This document shows, one piece after another, positions 43,119-56,560 of a DNA stretch of 64,000 bases. Each line of letters starts with the position of its first letter. The first letter of the stretch is position 1. The DNA comes from Sinohyriopsis cumingii. Lineage: Eukaryota; Mollusca; Bivalvia; Unionida; Unionidae. The stretch covers positions 45,338,940 through 45,402,939 of the forward strand of contig CM068839.1 of assembly GCA_028554795.2 (NCBI GenBank), written 5' to 3'. The translations under genes were made by a program, and so were the position numbers. Under the pieces are notes generated by a model. That model worked only from the letters and a program-made list of their open reading frames with translations. It had not been told where the DNA came from and searched no databases.

Positions 43119-46100
43119 ACCTGGATAGTGAATTTGAAGCTAAAATGACCTATACGGTGTTGACCTGGATAGTGAATTTAAAGTTAAAATGACCCACATG
43201 GTGTTGACATCGATAGTGAATTGAAAGTTAAAATGACTCATATGGTGTTGACCTGCATAGTGAATTTGAAGGTAAAATGAACCATATGGTGTTGACCTGG
43301 ATAGTTAATTTAAGGTAAAATGACCCATATGCTGTTGACCTGGATAGTGAATTTAAGGTAAAATGACCCATATGGTGTTGACCTGGATAGTGAATTTAAG
43401 GTAAAATGACCCATATGGTGTTGACCTGGATAGTAAATTTAAGGTAAAATGACCCATATGGTGTTGACCTGGATAGTGAATTTAAGGTAAAATGACCCAT
43501 ATGGTGTTGACCTGGATAGTGAATTTGAAGCTAAAATGACCCATATGGTGTTGACCTACATAGTTAATTTAAAGTTAAAATGACCCATATGGTGTTGATA
43601 TCGATAGTGAATTTAAAGTTAAAATGACCCATATGGTGTTGACCTGGATTGTGAATTTAAGGTAAAATGACCCATACGGTGTTGACCTGGATAGTGAATT
43701 TGAAGCTAAAATGACCCATTTATAGTGAATTTTAAGTTAAAATGACCCATATGGTGTTGACCTCGTTAGTGAATTTTAAGTTGAAATTAACCATATGGTG
43801 TTGACCTGGATAGTGAATTTGAAGCTAAAATGACCCATATGGTGTTGACCTGCATAGTGAATTTAAAGTTAAAATGACCCATACGGTGTTGATCTCGATG
43901 GTGATTTTAAAGTTAAATGACCAATATGGTGTTGACCTGGATAGTGAAATTAAAGTTAGAATGACCCATATGGTGTTGACCTGGATAGTGAATTCAAAGT
44001 TAAAATGACCCATATGGTGTTGACCTGCATAGTGAATTTGAACCTAAAATGACCCATACGGAGTTGACCTGCATAGTGAATTTAAAGTTAAAATGACCCA
44101 TATGGTGTTGACGTCGATAGTGAATTTAAAGTTAAAATGACCCATATGGTGTTGACGTCGATAGTGAATTTAAAGTTAAAATGACCCATATGGTGTTGAC
44201 CTGGATAGTGAATTTAAGGTAAAATGACCCATATGGTGTTGACCTGGATAGTGAATTTAAGGTAAAATGACCCATATGGTGTTGACCTGGATAGTGAATT
44301 TAAGGTAAAATGACCCATATGGTGTTGACCTGGATAGTGAATTTAAGGTAAAATGACCCATATGGTGTTGACCTGCATAGTGAATTTGAAGCTAAAATGA
44401 CCCATATGGTGTTGACCTACATAGTTAATTTAAAGTTAAAATGACCCATATGGTGTTGATATCGATAGTGAATTTAAAGTTAAAATGACCCATATGGTGT
44501 TGACCTGGATTGTGAATTTAAGGTAAAATGACCCATACGGTGTTGACCTGGATAGTGAATTTGAAGCTAAAATGACCCATTTATAGTGAATTTAAAGTTA
44601 AAATGACCCATATGGTGTTGACCTCGTTAGTGAATTTTAAGTTGAAATTAACCATATGGTGTTGACCTGGATAGTAAATTTGAAGCTAAAATGACCCATA
44701 TGGTGTTGACCTGCATAGTGAATTTAAAGTTAAAATGACCCATACAGTGTTGATCTCGATAGTGATTTTAAAGTTAAATGACCCATATGGTGTTGACCTA
44801 GATAGTAAAATTAAAGTTAGAATGACCCATATGGTGTTGACCTGGATAGTGAATTTAAAGTTAAAATGACCCATATGGTGTTGACCTAAATAGTGAATTT
44901 GAAGCTAAAATGACCCATATGGTGTTGACCTGAATAGTGAATTTGAAGTTAAAATGACCCATTTGGTGTTGACCCCGATAGTGAATTTAAAGTTAAAATG
45001 ACCCATATGGTGTTGACCTGCATAGTGAATTTGAAGCTAAAATGACCCATATGGTGTTGACCTGAATAGTGAATTTGAAGTTAAAATGACCCATTTGGTG
45101 TTGACCTCGATAGTGAATTTAAAGTTAAAATGACCCATGTGGTGTTGAGCTGGATAGTGAATTTGAAGCTAAAATGACCCATGTGGTGTTGACCTCGATA
45201 GGGAATTTAAAGTTAAAATGACCCATACGGTGTCGACCTGCATAGTGAATTTAAAGTTAAAAGTACCCACTCGGTGTTGACCTGGATGGTGAATTTAAAG
45301 TTAAAATGACCCATCTGGTGTTGACCTGGATAGTGAATTTGAAGCTAAAATGACCAATATGGTGTTGACCTGCATAGTGAATTTAAAGTTAAAATGACCA
45401 ATATGGTGTTGCCATTGATTGCGACTTTAAAGGTAAAATGACCCATATAGTGTTGACCTGGATAGTGAATTTAAAGATGGTGTTGACCTGGATAGTGAAT
45501 TTAAAGTTAAAATGACCCATATGGTGTTGACCTGCATAGTGAATTTGAAGTTAAAATGACCCATATGGTGTTGACCTGCATAGTGAATTTGAAGTTAAAA
45601 TTACCTATACGGTGTTGATCTGGATAGTGAATTTAAAGTTAAAATGACCCATATGGTGTTGACCTGCATAGTGAATTTGGAGCTAAAATGACCTATACGG
45701 TGTTGACCTGGATAGTGAATTTAAAGTTAAAATGAAGCATATGGTGTTGACCTGGATAGTGAATTGAAAGTTAAAATGACCCATATGGTGTTGACCTGGA
45801 TAGTGAATTTAAGGTAAAATGACCCAAATGGCGTTGACCTGGATAGTGAATTTGAGGTAAAATGACCCATCTGGTGTTGACCTCGATAGGGAATTTAAAG
45901 TTAAAATGAAGCATATGGTGTTGACCTGGATAGTGAATTGAAAGTTAAAATGACCCATCTGGTGTTGACCTCGATAGGGAATTTAAAGTGAAAATGACCC
46001 ATACGGCGTCGACCTGCATAGTGAATTTAAAGTTAAAAGTACCCACTCGGTGTTGACCTGGATGGTGAATTTAAAGTTAAAATGACCCATCTGGTGTTGA

Positions 46101-47655
46101 CCTGGATAGTGAATTTGAAGCTAAAATGACCAATATGGTGTTGACCTGGATAGTGAATTTAAAGTTAAAAGTACCCACTCGGTGTTGACCTGGATAGTGA
46201 ATTTAAAGTTAAAATGACCAGTATGGTGTAGCCATTGATTGCGACTTTAAAGGTAAAATGACCCATATAGTGTTGACCTGGATAGTGAATTTAAAGATGG
46301 TGTTGACCTGGATAGTGAATTTAAAGTTAAAATGACCCATATGGTGTTGACCTGCATAGTGAATTTGAAGTTAAAATGACCCATATGGTGTTGACCTGCA
46401 TAGTGAATTTGAAGTTAAAATTACCTATACGGTGTTGACCTGGATAGTGAATTTAAAGTTAAAATGACCCATATGGTGTTGACCTGCATAGTGAATTTGG
46501 AGTTAAAATGACCCATACGGTGTTGACCTGGATAGTGAATTTAAAGTTAAAATGACCTATACGGTGTTGACCTGGATAGTGAATTTAAAGTTAAAATGAC
46601 CCATATGGTGTTGACCTGGATAGTGAATTTAAGGTAAAATGACCCAAATGGCGTTGACCTGGATAGTGAATTCGAGGTAAAATGACCCATCTGGTGTTGA
46701 CCTCGATAGGGAATTTAAAGTTAAAATGAAGCATATGGTGTTGACCTGGATAGTGAATTGAAAGTTAAAATGACCCATATGGTGTTGACCTGGATAGGGA
46801 ATTTAAAGTTAAAATGAAGCATATGGTGTTGACCTGGATAGTGAATTGAAAGTTAAAATGACCCATATGGTGTTGACCTGGATAGTGAATTTAAGGTAAA
46901 ATGACCCAAATGGCGTTGACCTGGATAGTGAATTTGAGGTAAAATGACCCATCTGGTGTTGACCTCGATAGGGAATTTAAAGTTAAAATGAAGCATATGG
47001 TGTTGACCTGGATAGTGAATTTAAAGTTTAAATGACCCATATTGTGTTGACCTGGATAGTGAATTTAAGGTAAAATGACCCAAATGGCGTTGACCTGGAT
47101 AGTGAATTTGAGGTAAAATGACCCATCTGGTGTTGACCTCGATAGGGAATTTAAAGTTAAAATGAAGCATATGGTGTTGACCTGGATAGTGAATTGAAAG
47201 TTAAAATGACCCATCTGGTGTTGACCTGGATAGGGAATTTAAAGTTAAAATGAAGCATATGGTGTTGACCTGGATAGTGAATTGAAAGTTAAAATGACCC
47301 ATGTGGTGTTGACCTCGATAGGGAATTTAAAGTTAAAATGAAGCATATGGTGTTGACCTGGATAGTGAATTTAAGGTAAAATGACCCATGTGGTGTTGAC
47401 CTCGATAGGGAATTTAAAGCTAAGATGACCCATATGGTGTTGACCTGCATAGTGAATTTGAAGCTAAAATGACCATTATGGTGTTGCCATTGATTGCGAC
47501 TTTAAAGGTGAAATGACCCATTTAGTGTTGACCTGGATAGTGAATTTAAAGATGGTGTTGACCTGGATAGTGAATTTAAAGTTAAAATGACCCATATCGT
47601 GTCGCCATTGATTGCGACTTTAAAGTTAAAATGACCGATATGGTGATTATATTGA

Positions 47656-49028
47656 TAATTATGTTAATCAACCTTAATTACTGGCACTTTATAACTTATG
47701 TTTGAAGGACGGTAATTCTTCATGGAGCAATGTTCATTATGGTCTAATTGGCAATTACGAACGTCATGTTATGATAAATTGCTGAATTAAAAGACGATCA
47801 TTCTGTTTGATTTTTTTATAGGTAGGCTTTAAAAAAGAGGTTGACAATAGGACGGATGTTTTCGACTTTTCAGTTTGGAATGTTCAGCATAATATGATAA
47901 TAATCGGTTAATCTGATAATATAATGATCAAAAGTTCAAGCGTTTTCAAACTTACATGATCGACATTTGCGTATTAACGACTTGTATCGTGTACACACTT
48001 CAAACTGATATTACTATAACCTTCGTGACAGAATATTTTGTAGAATGGGAAGTTGGGACACTTTGTTTGACCCCTTCACAATTTCATTCTTAACTGACAT
48101 AACATGCCGACACGAAATTGGTGTCGAAATTATAGAACTAGATACTTTTTGTTATTAAATAATATTTCAAATATATGAAAGTATGGCTGCGCCTAAGCTC
48201 AATGCAAATGTATATGCTTTCGGAATCTGCGGATCCTTTTACATGGGGTAGAGATACAAAGGACTATTATATAAATAATTAATTATATATTACGCGAGAA
48301 CTAACGACACAAAAGTCATCACTGTACCGAGTCTGCATAATGTTCAGCTGTTGACAGCTACAAAGAAACCCAATGAGTGCCATAAGCTAAGAGTGCAATA
48401 AAAGATTGCACTATATATATGGTTGTTAAAAACTGTCCTATGAAAAATGCATCCAAGATAGAATAGTGATAGCTTTATAATAAAGCATCATTGCAAACAT
48501 GTGTTCTATAGCATTACTGCACAAACGTCTTGTAACCTATAACCAATTAACAGTTCTAGGGTTACAGGACACCTCAGCACTTTGCTGGCTATATGTTGCT
48601 TATTAAAAGTAAAGTTCTATAAACATAAAGACATTAAAGGAAGGTAAAAACCTGACAAAAATGTCATCGAAAGTTTAAGCAAGTTTTGTGTCCCAGGATA
48701 CATGACTTATTGTTTTCTTCTACAGCCAATATATCTATATAATCATATTTTCATGCTGACAAGGTGGAAAGCTATTGTGAGATCTATGTACTGCTACACA
48801 GTGCGGCCTTATCTGTTCCCCGTATTTCTCTTACGCTTGTCGAAATAAGAACTTTATGGTGATTGTGGACCCTTTTGCTCTGGAGACGCATCGTGACTCA
48901 TGGTAAACTCGATCCGCAAGGACAATTCTGAGGGAGACTCCGCGATAGGCCTCATAAACTTTGATATATGTAGTCGATTCAATCAGCCATGTGTGTTTGT
49001 GTGCTTGCTGCTACACTGTTCCGGATAT

Positions 49029-49064
<36 letters not shown>

Positions 49065-49262
49065 AAAATACATCTTTGGCTCATGAACTGGGGGAATCAA
49101 CCTTTAAACTAGATCAAAAGGAAACCATTATAACTTTGCACGTCTCATAACCAAACAGTGATCCGTGACCTACTGACGATGCAGCATTGGAAAGCCACAC
49201 GTAACCTCTTCTCCAGTACATAGTTGACCGATTTTCACAATCGTTCCCGTACTGCGGGTTTT
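47656..49262. other. Host non-coding DNA
   Basis: AT-rich with a (CT)n tract at about 49,031-49,061. No gene recognised. Confidence 0.55.
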
Positions 49263-49520
49263 CTACCAGCCTAAAAAGGTGGCAGTGATGGATAAGCTGA
49301 TGAAGGTGTTTCCATCAACATCAACAGCTGTGAACTTGAAGTTGTCAACAAGTTCACAATGCATAGGTTTTCCATCAACATCAACAGCTGTGAACTTGAA
49401 GTTGTCAACAAGTTCACAATTCATAGGTTTTCCATCAGTGACAACCTCTCTGTTGATGCCGATCTCATCTTCCGCATTGGAAGACAGAATCAGCTTAGGT
49501 TGAGCATGTGAATCTGGAGC
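49263..49520 (-). CDS. Possible terminal exon of an unknown host gene
   Basis: Read on the minus strand, TTTTGTTACCTTGTTGCTCCAG at about 49,540-49,519 is a good splice-acceptor candidate (pyrimidine-rich, ending CAG), followed by an open frame of about 85 residues to a TAG at 49,263. The frame contains two perfect in-frame 20-residue repeats (V-D-G-K-P-M-x-C-E-L-V-D-N-F-K-F-T-A-V-D), from a 60-bp tandem duplication, then S-L-S-I-T-A-T-F-L-G-W. I recognise no family, and no upstream exon was identified. The alternative is chance openness of a duplicated segment. Confidence 0.3.
   Translation of the reverse strand, partial: APDSHAQPKLILSSNAEDEIGINREVVTDGKPMNCELVDNFKFTAVDVDGKPMHCELVDNFKFTAVDVDGNTFISLSITATFLGW
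49309..49428. repeat. 60-bp tandem duplication
   Basis: Two copies starting about 49,309 and 49,369, differing at only one or two bases. Each holds GTGAACTTG and CAAGTTCAC as an inverted pair 10 nt apart. Confidence 0.9.
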
Positions 49521-50958
49521 AACAAGGTAACAAAACACACCAAAATACAGGTATATCAAGCCTGCGTTATCAGCAAACTCCTTTAGGTAAGCTAGTCACT
49601 ATCATTATTCTCACACCAAGAAAACAGGCTAACTAACTTTCCCATATTTCGCCTCCATCGTTTCATCGGCATTTGCTCGACGAAAAATGTTCCCAATTAT
49701 TAGAAATAACTCTGCTGTCTCAACAACCCTAGATAATAAGGGATCATGGCTGACGGTCTAAGACAAATGTCATCTTGTAGTCAAAACCTTATGCGAATGT
49801 TGTGCACTATTTATACGATTAGCAGGCGGTTCTTTGTGCCAAATGACTTTGGTGTACAAACTTTTTCCTGCCGTTTTACGAGATCTTTTCTTTTCTAAGT
49901 AGGCTCGTCCAAGTATACGTAATCAAACCAATGACTAGCTTCTCCCTTGAGAGTGGTTATTGATTCTTATACCATGATTTTACCAGGAGCTTCCTAGCTG
50001 GATTCTCTGATTATGATGGCGTATTTTTATTGATGAAGGTTATCCCAGACGTTCTTCTACCACTCAGCATTCCCCACTTGTTTGGTGGGTTCGCTTCATT
50101 TGTTACTTCAAAATTGAGCGGTTTCCTTTCTTTCTGACATGTCATTTAAATCGTTCTTTTGATTCCTTTATCTCCCGGTATGCCTGACTTTTATTGGTCT
50201 TGAATGGCATGTATTGCTTGTATCGTGATTTTATGTCTTTCAATCTTTTAATTTGAATTTGTACTGTTATTGCTCGTTTGTACATGTATTTCTTCTATGA
50301 AACGTTGTCTCTTTTGTTACGTGTTTTATGCCCCAGTGTATGTTTACAAGCACTGCATCTGCATTAATCAGGTTTTTTGTTTCCTCTTTTTGTTGGTTAA
50401 ACATCCTTCCCAAATATAAAAATCAGTACACTGGTTTGATAAAATACAAATAAAATGAGTGTATATAATACATATTATTTGTTTATTGTTGTCATAAACC
50501 ACCCCACCTCCAAAAACATTTTATATGTAATGGGCTAAACGTGATTAAACCACTACTGTTTCTTATAGTTGAAAACTTTCAGTGTGCCATTTAAATATTA
50601 GGGTTACATTGTTTGTTTTTTTAGGTTTCTTTTCTATAAGGGTACAATGTCTAGTCTACCGCTGCTTCTGCGTCCTTGTTAAGTCACATACGCTCTCTCA
50701 GTTTATTTCTTCAAACATAACACATTTAGGACTTTAATGGAGTCCAGGTTGTTCATTGGGTAGCGTGTGTGAGTGGCGACCAGAACGATATAGGTCCGAT
50801 TCTTTCTCAAACGAGGCTGGGTAAACCACAGTTGCTTGGCCTTGGACATTTTGCGGATCTTCGTTTAGCTGTGACACTTCACTTTCTTCTGCATAATATA
50901 ACTTTCATGTTCGATGCGTCACTAAAGACTAACGAACAACTCACTCACTCACTCACTA
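49521..50958. other. Host non-coding DNA
   Basis: No gene or transposon recognised. The last ~20 bases are (CTCA)n, into which the next SINE inserted. Confidence 0.5.
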
Positions 50959-51204
50959 GGGGCCCCGAGTGGCCGAGTGGTCTAAAGCGCTCAACGTTCC
51001 GGATCACTGCCATTTCACATCGGTCTGCGTGGGTTCGAATCAAAGTCTCGGCTAGCGTGGGGAAAGCCTGCCAGTAGCTTCTCGTGGGCCGGTGGTTCTT
51101 CTCTGGGTTTTCCAGGGTTCTTCCTCCACCAGTTATACTGGCCGCCATGTATGGCATATCTTATGCTGAAAAATGGCGTTAAACCCTAGAACAACAACAA
51201 CAAC
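50959..51204 (+). mobile_element. SINE family A, full-length plus-strand copy
   Basis: Starts GGGGCCCCGAGTGGCCGAGT with the A box at about 50,971 and the B box GGGTTCGAATC at about 51,031. The body has CTTCTCGTGGGCCGGTGGTT, and the end is GGCGTTAAACCCTAGAACAA with (AAC)n. The flanks are CTCACTCACT on both sides, so the insertion lies in, or duplicated, a CTCA repeat. Best reference copy of the family. Confidence 0.9.
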
Positions 51205-51375
51205 ACTCACTCACTCAAGCAATCAATCAAGCATTCGATCAATCAAGCAATCGATCAATCAAGCGTTCAATCAATCAAACGTTCAATCAATCAATCAACC
51301 AATCAATCAAACATTCAAACATTCAATCAGTTAGGTATTCAATCAGCCAGGTAGGCGTTCAATAAGTCAATTCAT
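51205..51375. repeat. (AATC)n-like degenerate tetranucleotide tract
   Basis: CTCA units passing into CAATCAAT/CAAGCATTC-type variants. Confidence 0.85.
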
Positions 51376-51459
51376 CAATCTATTTTGATCAATCCTAGAG
51401 TGTTGAAGATAAACGTTTCATAAATAAATTTTTCACAAAACCAAACAGTAATCGTCCTC

Positions 51460-52262
51460 ATTAGATCACTGACATTCTAAAAACACCTGCAGAAAACCGC
51501 AACAAAACGTAGCACTCGAAACAACCTACTCCGCAAACTGGCTGGCTCAACCAGGGGTGTTAGTGCTCAGACACTCAAGAAAGCGGCAGTGGCCCTCTGT
51601 TATTAGACAGCCCGAGTATTGCGCTCCTGTCTGGACTCGTTCCGTAGGAAATTAATTGACGTCCAGCTCAACAACACAATGCGCACAAGCTCTGGAACAC
51701 AACGTCCTACTCCGTTACCATGGCTGAGGGTACTCAGCAGCATTCATCCTCCATTCATCTCCGTTGCGAGGAAGAAACTACACAATTGCTGGCTAAGGTC
51801 TATGCCAGTGTGAAACTTCCACTGTATGCGGATATCACTTCACATCCAGCATGCCGCTTGGCTTCGAGACATCCAATCTGTTTAGGTCCGTTGTCGGAGG
51901 ATATGACAGCTATTTTGTCATGGAGTGATGACTTGTCTTCAAAAAAAGTTGTCAACCACTCCTTCGCAACTGAGCCATATGTCCGCCCTCCTGGCTTCAT
52001 CCCTCCACGACATCTGTCGACCACGCTGAACCGTTTCCGGACAGGACTGGGGCGTTGTGCAGTCAACCTTGCACGATGGGGCAAGGTCACTGACTTTTCC
52101 CTTAACGGTGGAGCTCGGCAAACCATGTCACACGCTGTGAACAACTGACCACTGACAATTTTCCCCGGTTGACTGCAGGCTCTGTACCTTGCTGATGATG
52201 GTTCTGTTAACTGGCTGGGCATGCACTGCACACGATAAATAAATAAATAAATAAATAAATCA
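51460..52262 (+). mobile_element. 3' end of a second non-LTR retrotransposon
   Basis: The C terminus of a LINE polyprotein in broken frames. A-E-N-R-N-like and A-V-A-L-C-Y-type remnants at 51,480-51,640 precede N-N-T-M-R-T-S-S-G-T near 51,670. The frame at 51,720-52,148 ends with the hallmark L-N-R-F-R-T-G-x-G-R-C-A and R-Q-T-M-S-H-x-V-N. A C-P-L...A-D-D-G-S-V-N-W-L relic follows, and then (AAAT)n. This is the conserved tail seen on many animal Jockey/RTE-like elements. 5'-truncated, as usual for LINEs. Confidence 0.85.
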
Positions 52263-53619
52263 TCGTTTTAGACGATAATTTAATTGCAACATCTGTTATT
52301 ATTTGACGTCATGTAACGTTTACTGTATGTTGATTTTATAGCCTTGAAATTTATGGTTAATCAGTTTACACAGAGAATATTTATTCTTCATTTTCATACG
52401 TACATACATACATACATACATACATACATACATACGTGTATATTGAATTGCTATTTGTACACAGTTTTCTACTGATATAGGTCTATCGTCAATTATCTAA
52501 CACTAAGCATATTATGGCTTTACACCATCCTTTCATAGTCCTAATCCATGGAAGTGTTACTTAATCTACAAAAAGCAGAGCTAAACAAATTTGAGATGAT
52601 ATGAGTTATCTCCCCATCAGAAACGTTGAAGTCAACAATACCCTATTTACTCTACAAAGTGTGGCATGAATTTCCATTGAGAATTTGTAATGGGGTGAAT
52701 AGCTAGTGTTTAGTTTTTTAAGGTTTACACAGACATAACTACAAATCCAAGTAATCAATGCATAAATATACGGTGCATTAGAGCGTGACAAACAGAGATG
52801 CTGATTACAAAAGTCATTTTTCTAAACAACATCATATCACTATCTCTGTAGAAATGCCCACTCACTCGGATAAACAACGAATCAGATGCTATCGCAAAGG
52901 CTGCTGGCTCAAAGAACACCATAGCATACCATTCAAATCGAAGAATCTGCATTATGTTCGTACTGCAAAAGCATTAAAATAAAGAACAAAAGTACGAATT
53001 GCTGAAGCCAGGAATAGTAAATTAATCAGTGATCTAACATTTGAGAAATGCGGGGTCCTGAATAGGTTTGGTGTAAAGGAAGGGGGTATCACAGTTTTGT
53101 TAAGTGTGTGTATCAAAGTACCGTCTGAATTCTATCGAATACTATCAAATTGCTGTCTCGAAACATAGTTTTTGGATGGATTAGAACAAGGATTCCCATT
53201 ATGATTAGAAAATATTCCACTAATGTTCGCTATGCGTGTTCTTTTGTCGATAATATTGTACTGGTAATGCACCCTTTGCTATCTGACGTGAAAGAGCTGT
53301 TGAATGCTAGGAGACTAGGACAGACTCTTCTCTGGAAGGTTTAGGCAAAGGAACTTTTATGCATCATTTTGTTTGGATGCACCATCTACAATCTTTTCAT
53401 ATACTCTCTCACTGAATCCGAAAATGTGAGCACGTTTTTTCTTTCTTATACACAATATCGCAATTTTGTTGATGGGATTAGAACAGAAATTATTGGAAAA
53501 TTGAAGAATAGGCCAATCTGGCTGGGCATACTGTTCTTTGCTTTATTTTCACAACATTTCAACATTTCTCTTAGGTGGCTTATATAGTGTTGAAAAAATC
53601 ACAACTTTATATAAACTAT
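52263..53619. other. Host non-coding DNA
   Basis: (CATA)n at about 52,397-52,434. No gene recognised. Confidence 0.5.
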
Positions 53620-54045
53620 TTCCCAAAGATTAGGTCCTATTCAGTGTACCTATAGTACTCAACTAAGATTAGGTCCAATTCGATGTACCTATTGTACTCA
53701 ACTATGATTAGGTCCAATTCAATGTACCTATTGTACTAAACTATGATTAGGTCCTATTCAGTGTACTATAGTACTCAAATATGATTAGGTCCTATTCAGT
53801 GTACCTATAGTATTCAACTAAGATTAGGTCCAATTCAATGTACTTATTGTACTCAACTATGATTAGGTCCAATTCAATGTACCTATTGTACTAAACTATG
53901 ATTAGGTCCTATTCAGTGTACTATAGTACTCAAATATGATTAGGTCCTATTCAGTGTACCTATAGTACTCAACTATGATTAGGTCCAATTCAATGTACCT
54001 ATTGTACTAAACTATGATTAGGTCCTATTCAATGTACTTATATTA
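53620..54045. repeat. 39-bp minisatellite (about 11 copies)
   Basis: Unit GATTAGGTCCAATTCAATGT, then ACCTATTGTACTCAACTAT, alternating CCAATTCAATG with CCTATTCAGTG. A ~115-bp three-unit block is repeated. Confidence 0.92.
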
Positions 54046-54799
54046 CTACCATATGATACAAATACTTTCCAAAGATAACATAAACCTAATTACCAAGTTT
54101 TATCAGAATTGAAAAGAAATATATTATTTGTCTCAGTATGCTCCAATACTAATTTTTAAAAAAATTTCTTATGACCACGCTGCCTCAGTCTATAATGTTA
54201 TAAGCCTATCGAAACTCAGTCGTTCGAGTGGCAATAAGCTAATCCATGCAAGCTTGCCAAATTAATTTGCGTAGTTCATTGTGTATCCAGGTTATCATGG
54301 CTCTTCATGATGTAACATTCCAGGTTTGATCGAAATCCAGTCAGGATTGCTTTCACTAGAGTGGTAGCAAGCTCAGCCAGTCGGATACAAGACGTCCTCA
54401 TTGATATGCATGGATGCCGCTCAATATCCGACTAGTCCAAGATCTTGATGATGTAATCCCATATTCCAAGTTCGATACAAACCATATCAAAAATGAAGCA
54501 TCCAGTTCTGTAACAAGCAATTGTTGTTGGGTGGACGACGCCCAGGGAACCGAGTGCCATAACAAATTGTCAACTAGTCTTAAGGTGAGGCGAGTTAAAA
54601 ATGCATTTATGCCATATACAATAGATGATTATTTATCATATATAAAATGCGATAACAAATGGAATCCCATTTATTCGATCCCCGAATATCTGAACTGCCC
54701 TCCCCAACGACGTCATTTTCCTGACGGGGAGTGTGACACATATTTCTTATGACATTGTTTGTTTACAAATGAAGTAACATATTCATGTTTTAATAATTT
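54046..54799. other. Host non-coding DNA
   Basis: Contains two related GATGTAA...ATTCCA(G/A)GTTTGATC-like segments near 54,309 and 54,448, probably an old unidentified repeat. A 112-codon frame at 54,414-54,752 overlaps the second and has no recognised family. Confidence 0.45.
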
Positions 54800-54965
54800 A
54801 CATTGCTCAAAATATCTGGCATATTGGGAATTATTATTCACTCTGTGCCCTGTGTTTTCTTCTTGGACATATTGGGAATAGTTATTCACTATGTGCATTG
54901 CATTTTCAACGTGACATATTGGAAATTGTTATTCACTATGTATCATTTGTTTTCAACTTGGACAA
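54800..54965. repeat. Three to four ~47-bp degenerate repeats
   Basis: Each with GACATATTGG(A/G)AAT and TTATTCACT. Confidence 0.7.
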
Positions 54966-55284
54966 ATATTAAATTCACTCATCGTAGAGTTTGCCTTAGC
55001 AATACAATTTATAAGGTGTTTGAATGTTGAAAATTGCTTTTCAATTTTGGCATATGTATAAGTTTCAAGAATAAATTAAGCTAAATATCTATATTCAGAA
55101 TATCGTTTGAATAAGTCGTATTCCCGCAGAGAAAGAGGCGAATTCCAAGTCTTTCTGGTGCATTATCCATTAAGTCTTTTGGAATGATATCTGGCCTTGT
55201 TTAAATAGCATCCAAAAAACATCAATTGACTTTAGGAACATGCCGGTATGAGTTATCTCTAAGTTTAGCACTTTAACATAATAC

Positions 55285-55535
55285 CGTGTACAAATATTTC
55301 ATATAGCACCCTATACATATAAAATATTTAGTACACTGTACAAATATTTCAGGTAGTACCCTGTAAAAATATTTCATAAAGTACCCTGTAAAAATATTTC
55401 ATATAGTACCAATACAAATATTTCATTTAGTACCCTGTATAAATATATAATTTAATACCCTATACAAATATTTCATATAGTACCCTGTACAAATATTTCA
55501 AGTAGAACCCCGTACAAATATTTCCTATAATGAGG
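55285..55535. repeat. 25-bp minisatellite (about 10 copies)
   Basis: Unit TACCCTGTACAAATATTTCA plus TATAG, degenerate. Confidence 0.9.
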
Positions 55536-55559
55536 TCGTAGTTTGCGTCTGAAATTTAC

Positions 55560-55990
55560 CAGTGATCACAGTTTGAGCCTATATAGTATATATAGTATGA
55601 CTTGTCACTGAAATGTATCATTATGCGTACAAGTATGACTTGTCACAGAAATGTACCCTTATGAGTACAAGTATGACTTGTCACTGAACTATACCCGTAT
55701 GCGTACAAATATGACTTGTCATTGAAATGTACCCGTATGTGTACACATATGACTTGTCACTGAAATGTACCCTGATGAGTAATTCTAGTATGACGTGTCA
55801 CTGAAATGTACCCTTATGCGTATATCTAGTATGACTTGTTACTGAAATGTACCCGTATGCGTACAAATATGACTTGTCACTGAAATGTACCCTAATTAGT
55901 AATTCTAGTATGACGTGTCACTGAAATGTACCCTTATGCGTATATCTAGTATGACGTGTCACTGAAATGAACTCTTATGTATGTACGAAT
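55560..55990. repeat. ~37-60-bp repeat family
   Basis: Recurrent TATGACTTGTCACTGAAATG followed by TACCCTTATGCGTA with variable spacers. Confidence 0.85.
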
Positions 55991-56394
55991 ACAAATATCT
56001 AGTATGGCTTATGCGTACTTTTCCACCTACAACAAACTAAGCATTCCATTCTTTCCTTAAAGTACAAGTTCTTGGCACCCAAAAGTCACAAAATGAGGTT
56101 CGTTTGAACACGGAACTTCTGACGTATTGTGGAAAACGTACCATTGTTTTAAAACTTTATACGTTTTCACACTTCTTGACCTTGTGTGATACAAGCTGTT
56201 TTCAAATCCCTGCCCTTATTAATTTCACCAATCAATCGACAGGTGAAAAATTAAATTGAGCGTAAAACTCGTCGTGTCAAGTAATGGACTCAACGTTTCT
56301 TTGTGGGGAAGGGTTAGCGTGAGATTATTGCATAAAGCGGTAATGATCGTGCCTAAATGTTTTGCGGCAATTAAAGCGACACTATCTACAAGTT
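55991..56394. other. Host non-coding DNA
   Basis: Nothing recognised. Confidence 0.5.
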
Positions 56395-56560
56395 TTTGTT
56401 ATATTAAATGCACACTACACCAAATAACTACAGGTAGGGCTTATATTAAGTTATATTACACACTACACCAGATAACCACAGGTAGGGTTAATATTAAGTT
56501 ATGTTACACACTGCACCAAACAAATATATCTAGGGTTTATATCAAGTTATCTTAAAAAAC
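56395..56560. repeat. Three ~50-bp tandem repeats
   Basis: Each with CACTACACCAAATAACTACA and TAGGGTTTATATTAAGTTAT. Confidence 0.8.

Larger units (their letters stand above)
39455..47655. repeat. 44-bp-unit satellite-like array, ~8.2 kb
   Basis: Unit TGACCTGGATAGTGAATTTA, then AAGTTAAAATGACCCATATG and GTGT, in roughly 170-180 copies. Variants include AAGCTAAAATG, AAGGTAAAATG (one base shorter), CATCGATAG and CACACGG. Multi-unit blocks recur, for example segments near 43,340-43,760 and 44,190-44,660, and near 45,390-45,900 and 46,220-46,700. Recurrence indicates higher-order amplification. Three SINE family B copies interrupt it. Confidence 0.97.

Noticed and set aside
50959-51045. Ser/Leu-type tRNA gene
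   Set aside because: The A and B boxes are present, but the sequence continues into the same body and (AAC)n tail as four other SINE copies.
51800-52231. 143-residue minus-strand open frame
   Set aside because: Antisense to the LINE C terminus, which carries the recognisable family motifs.
54414-54752. 112-residue open frame
   Set aside because: Begins inside an old repeated segment, no recognised family, no promoter or splice signals seen.
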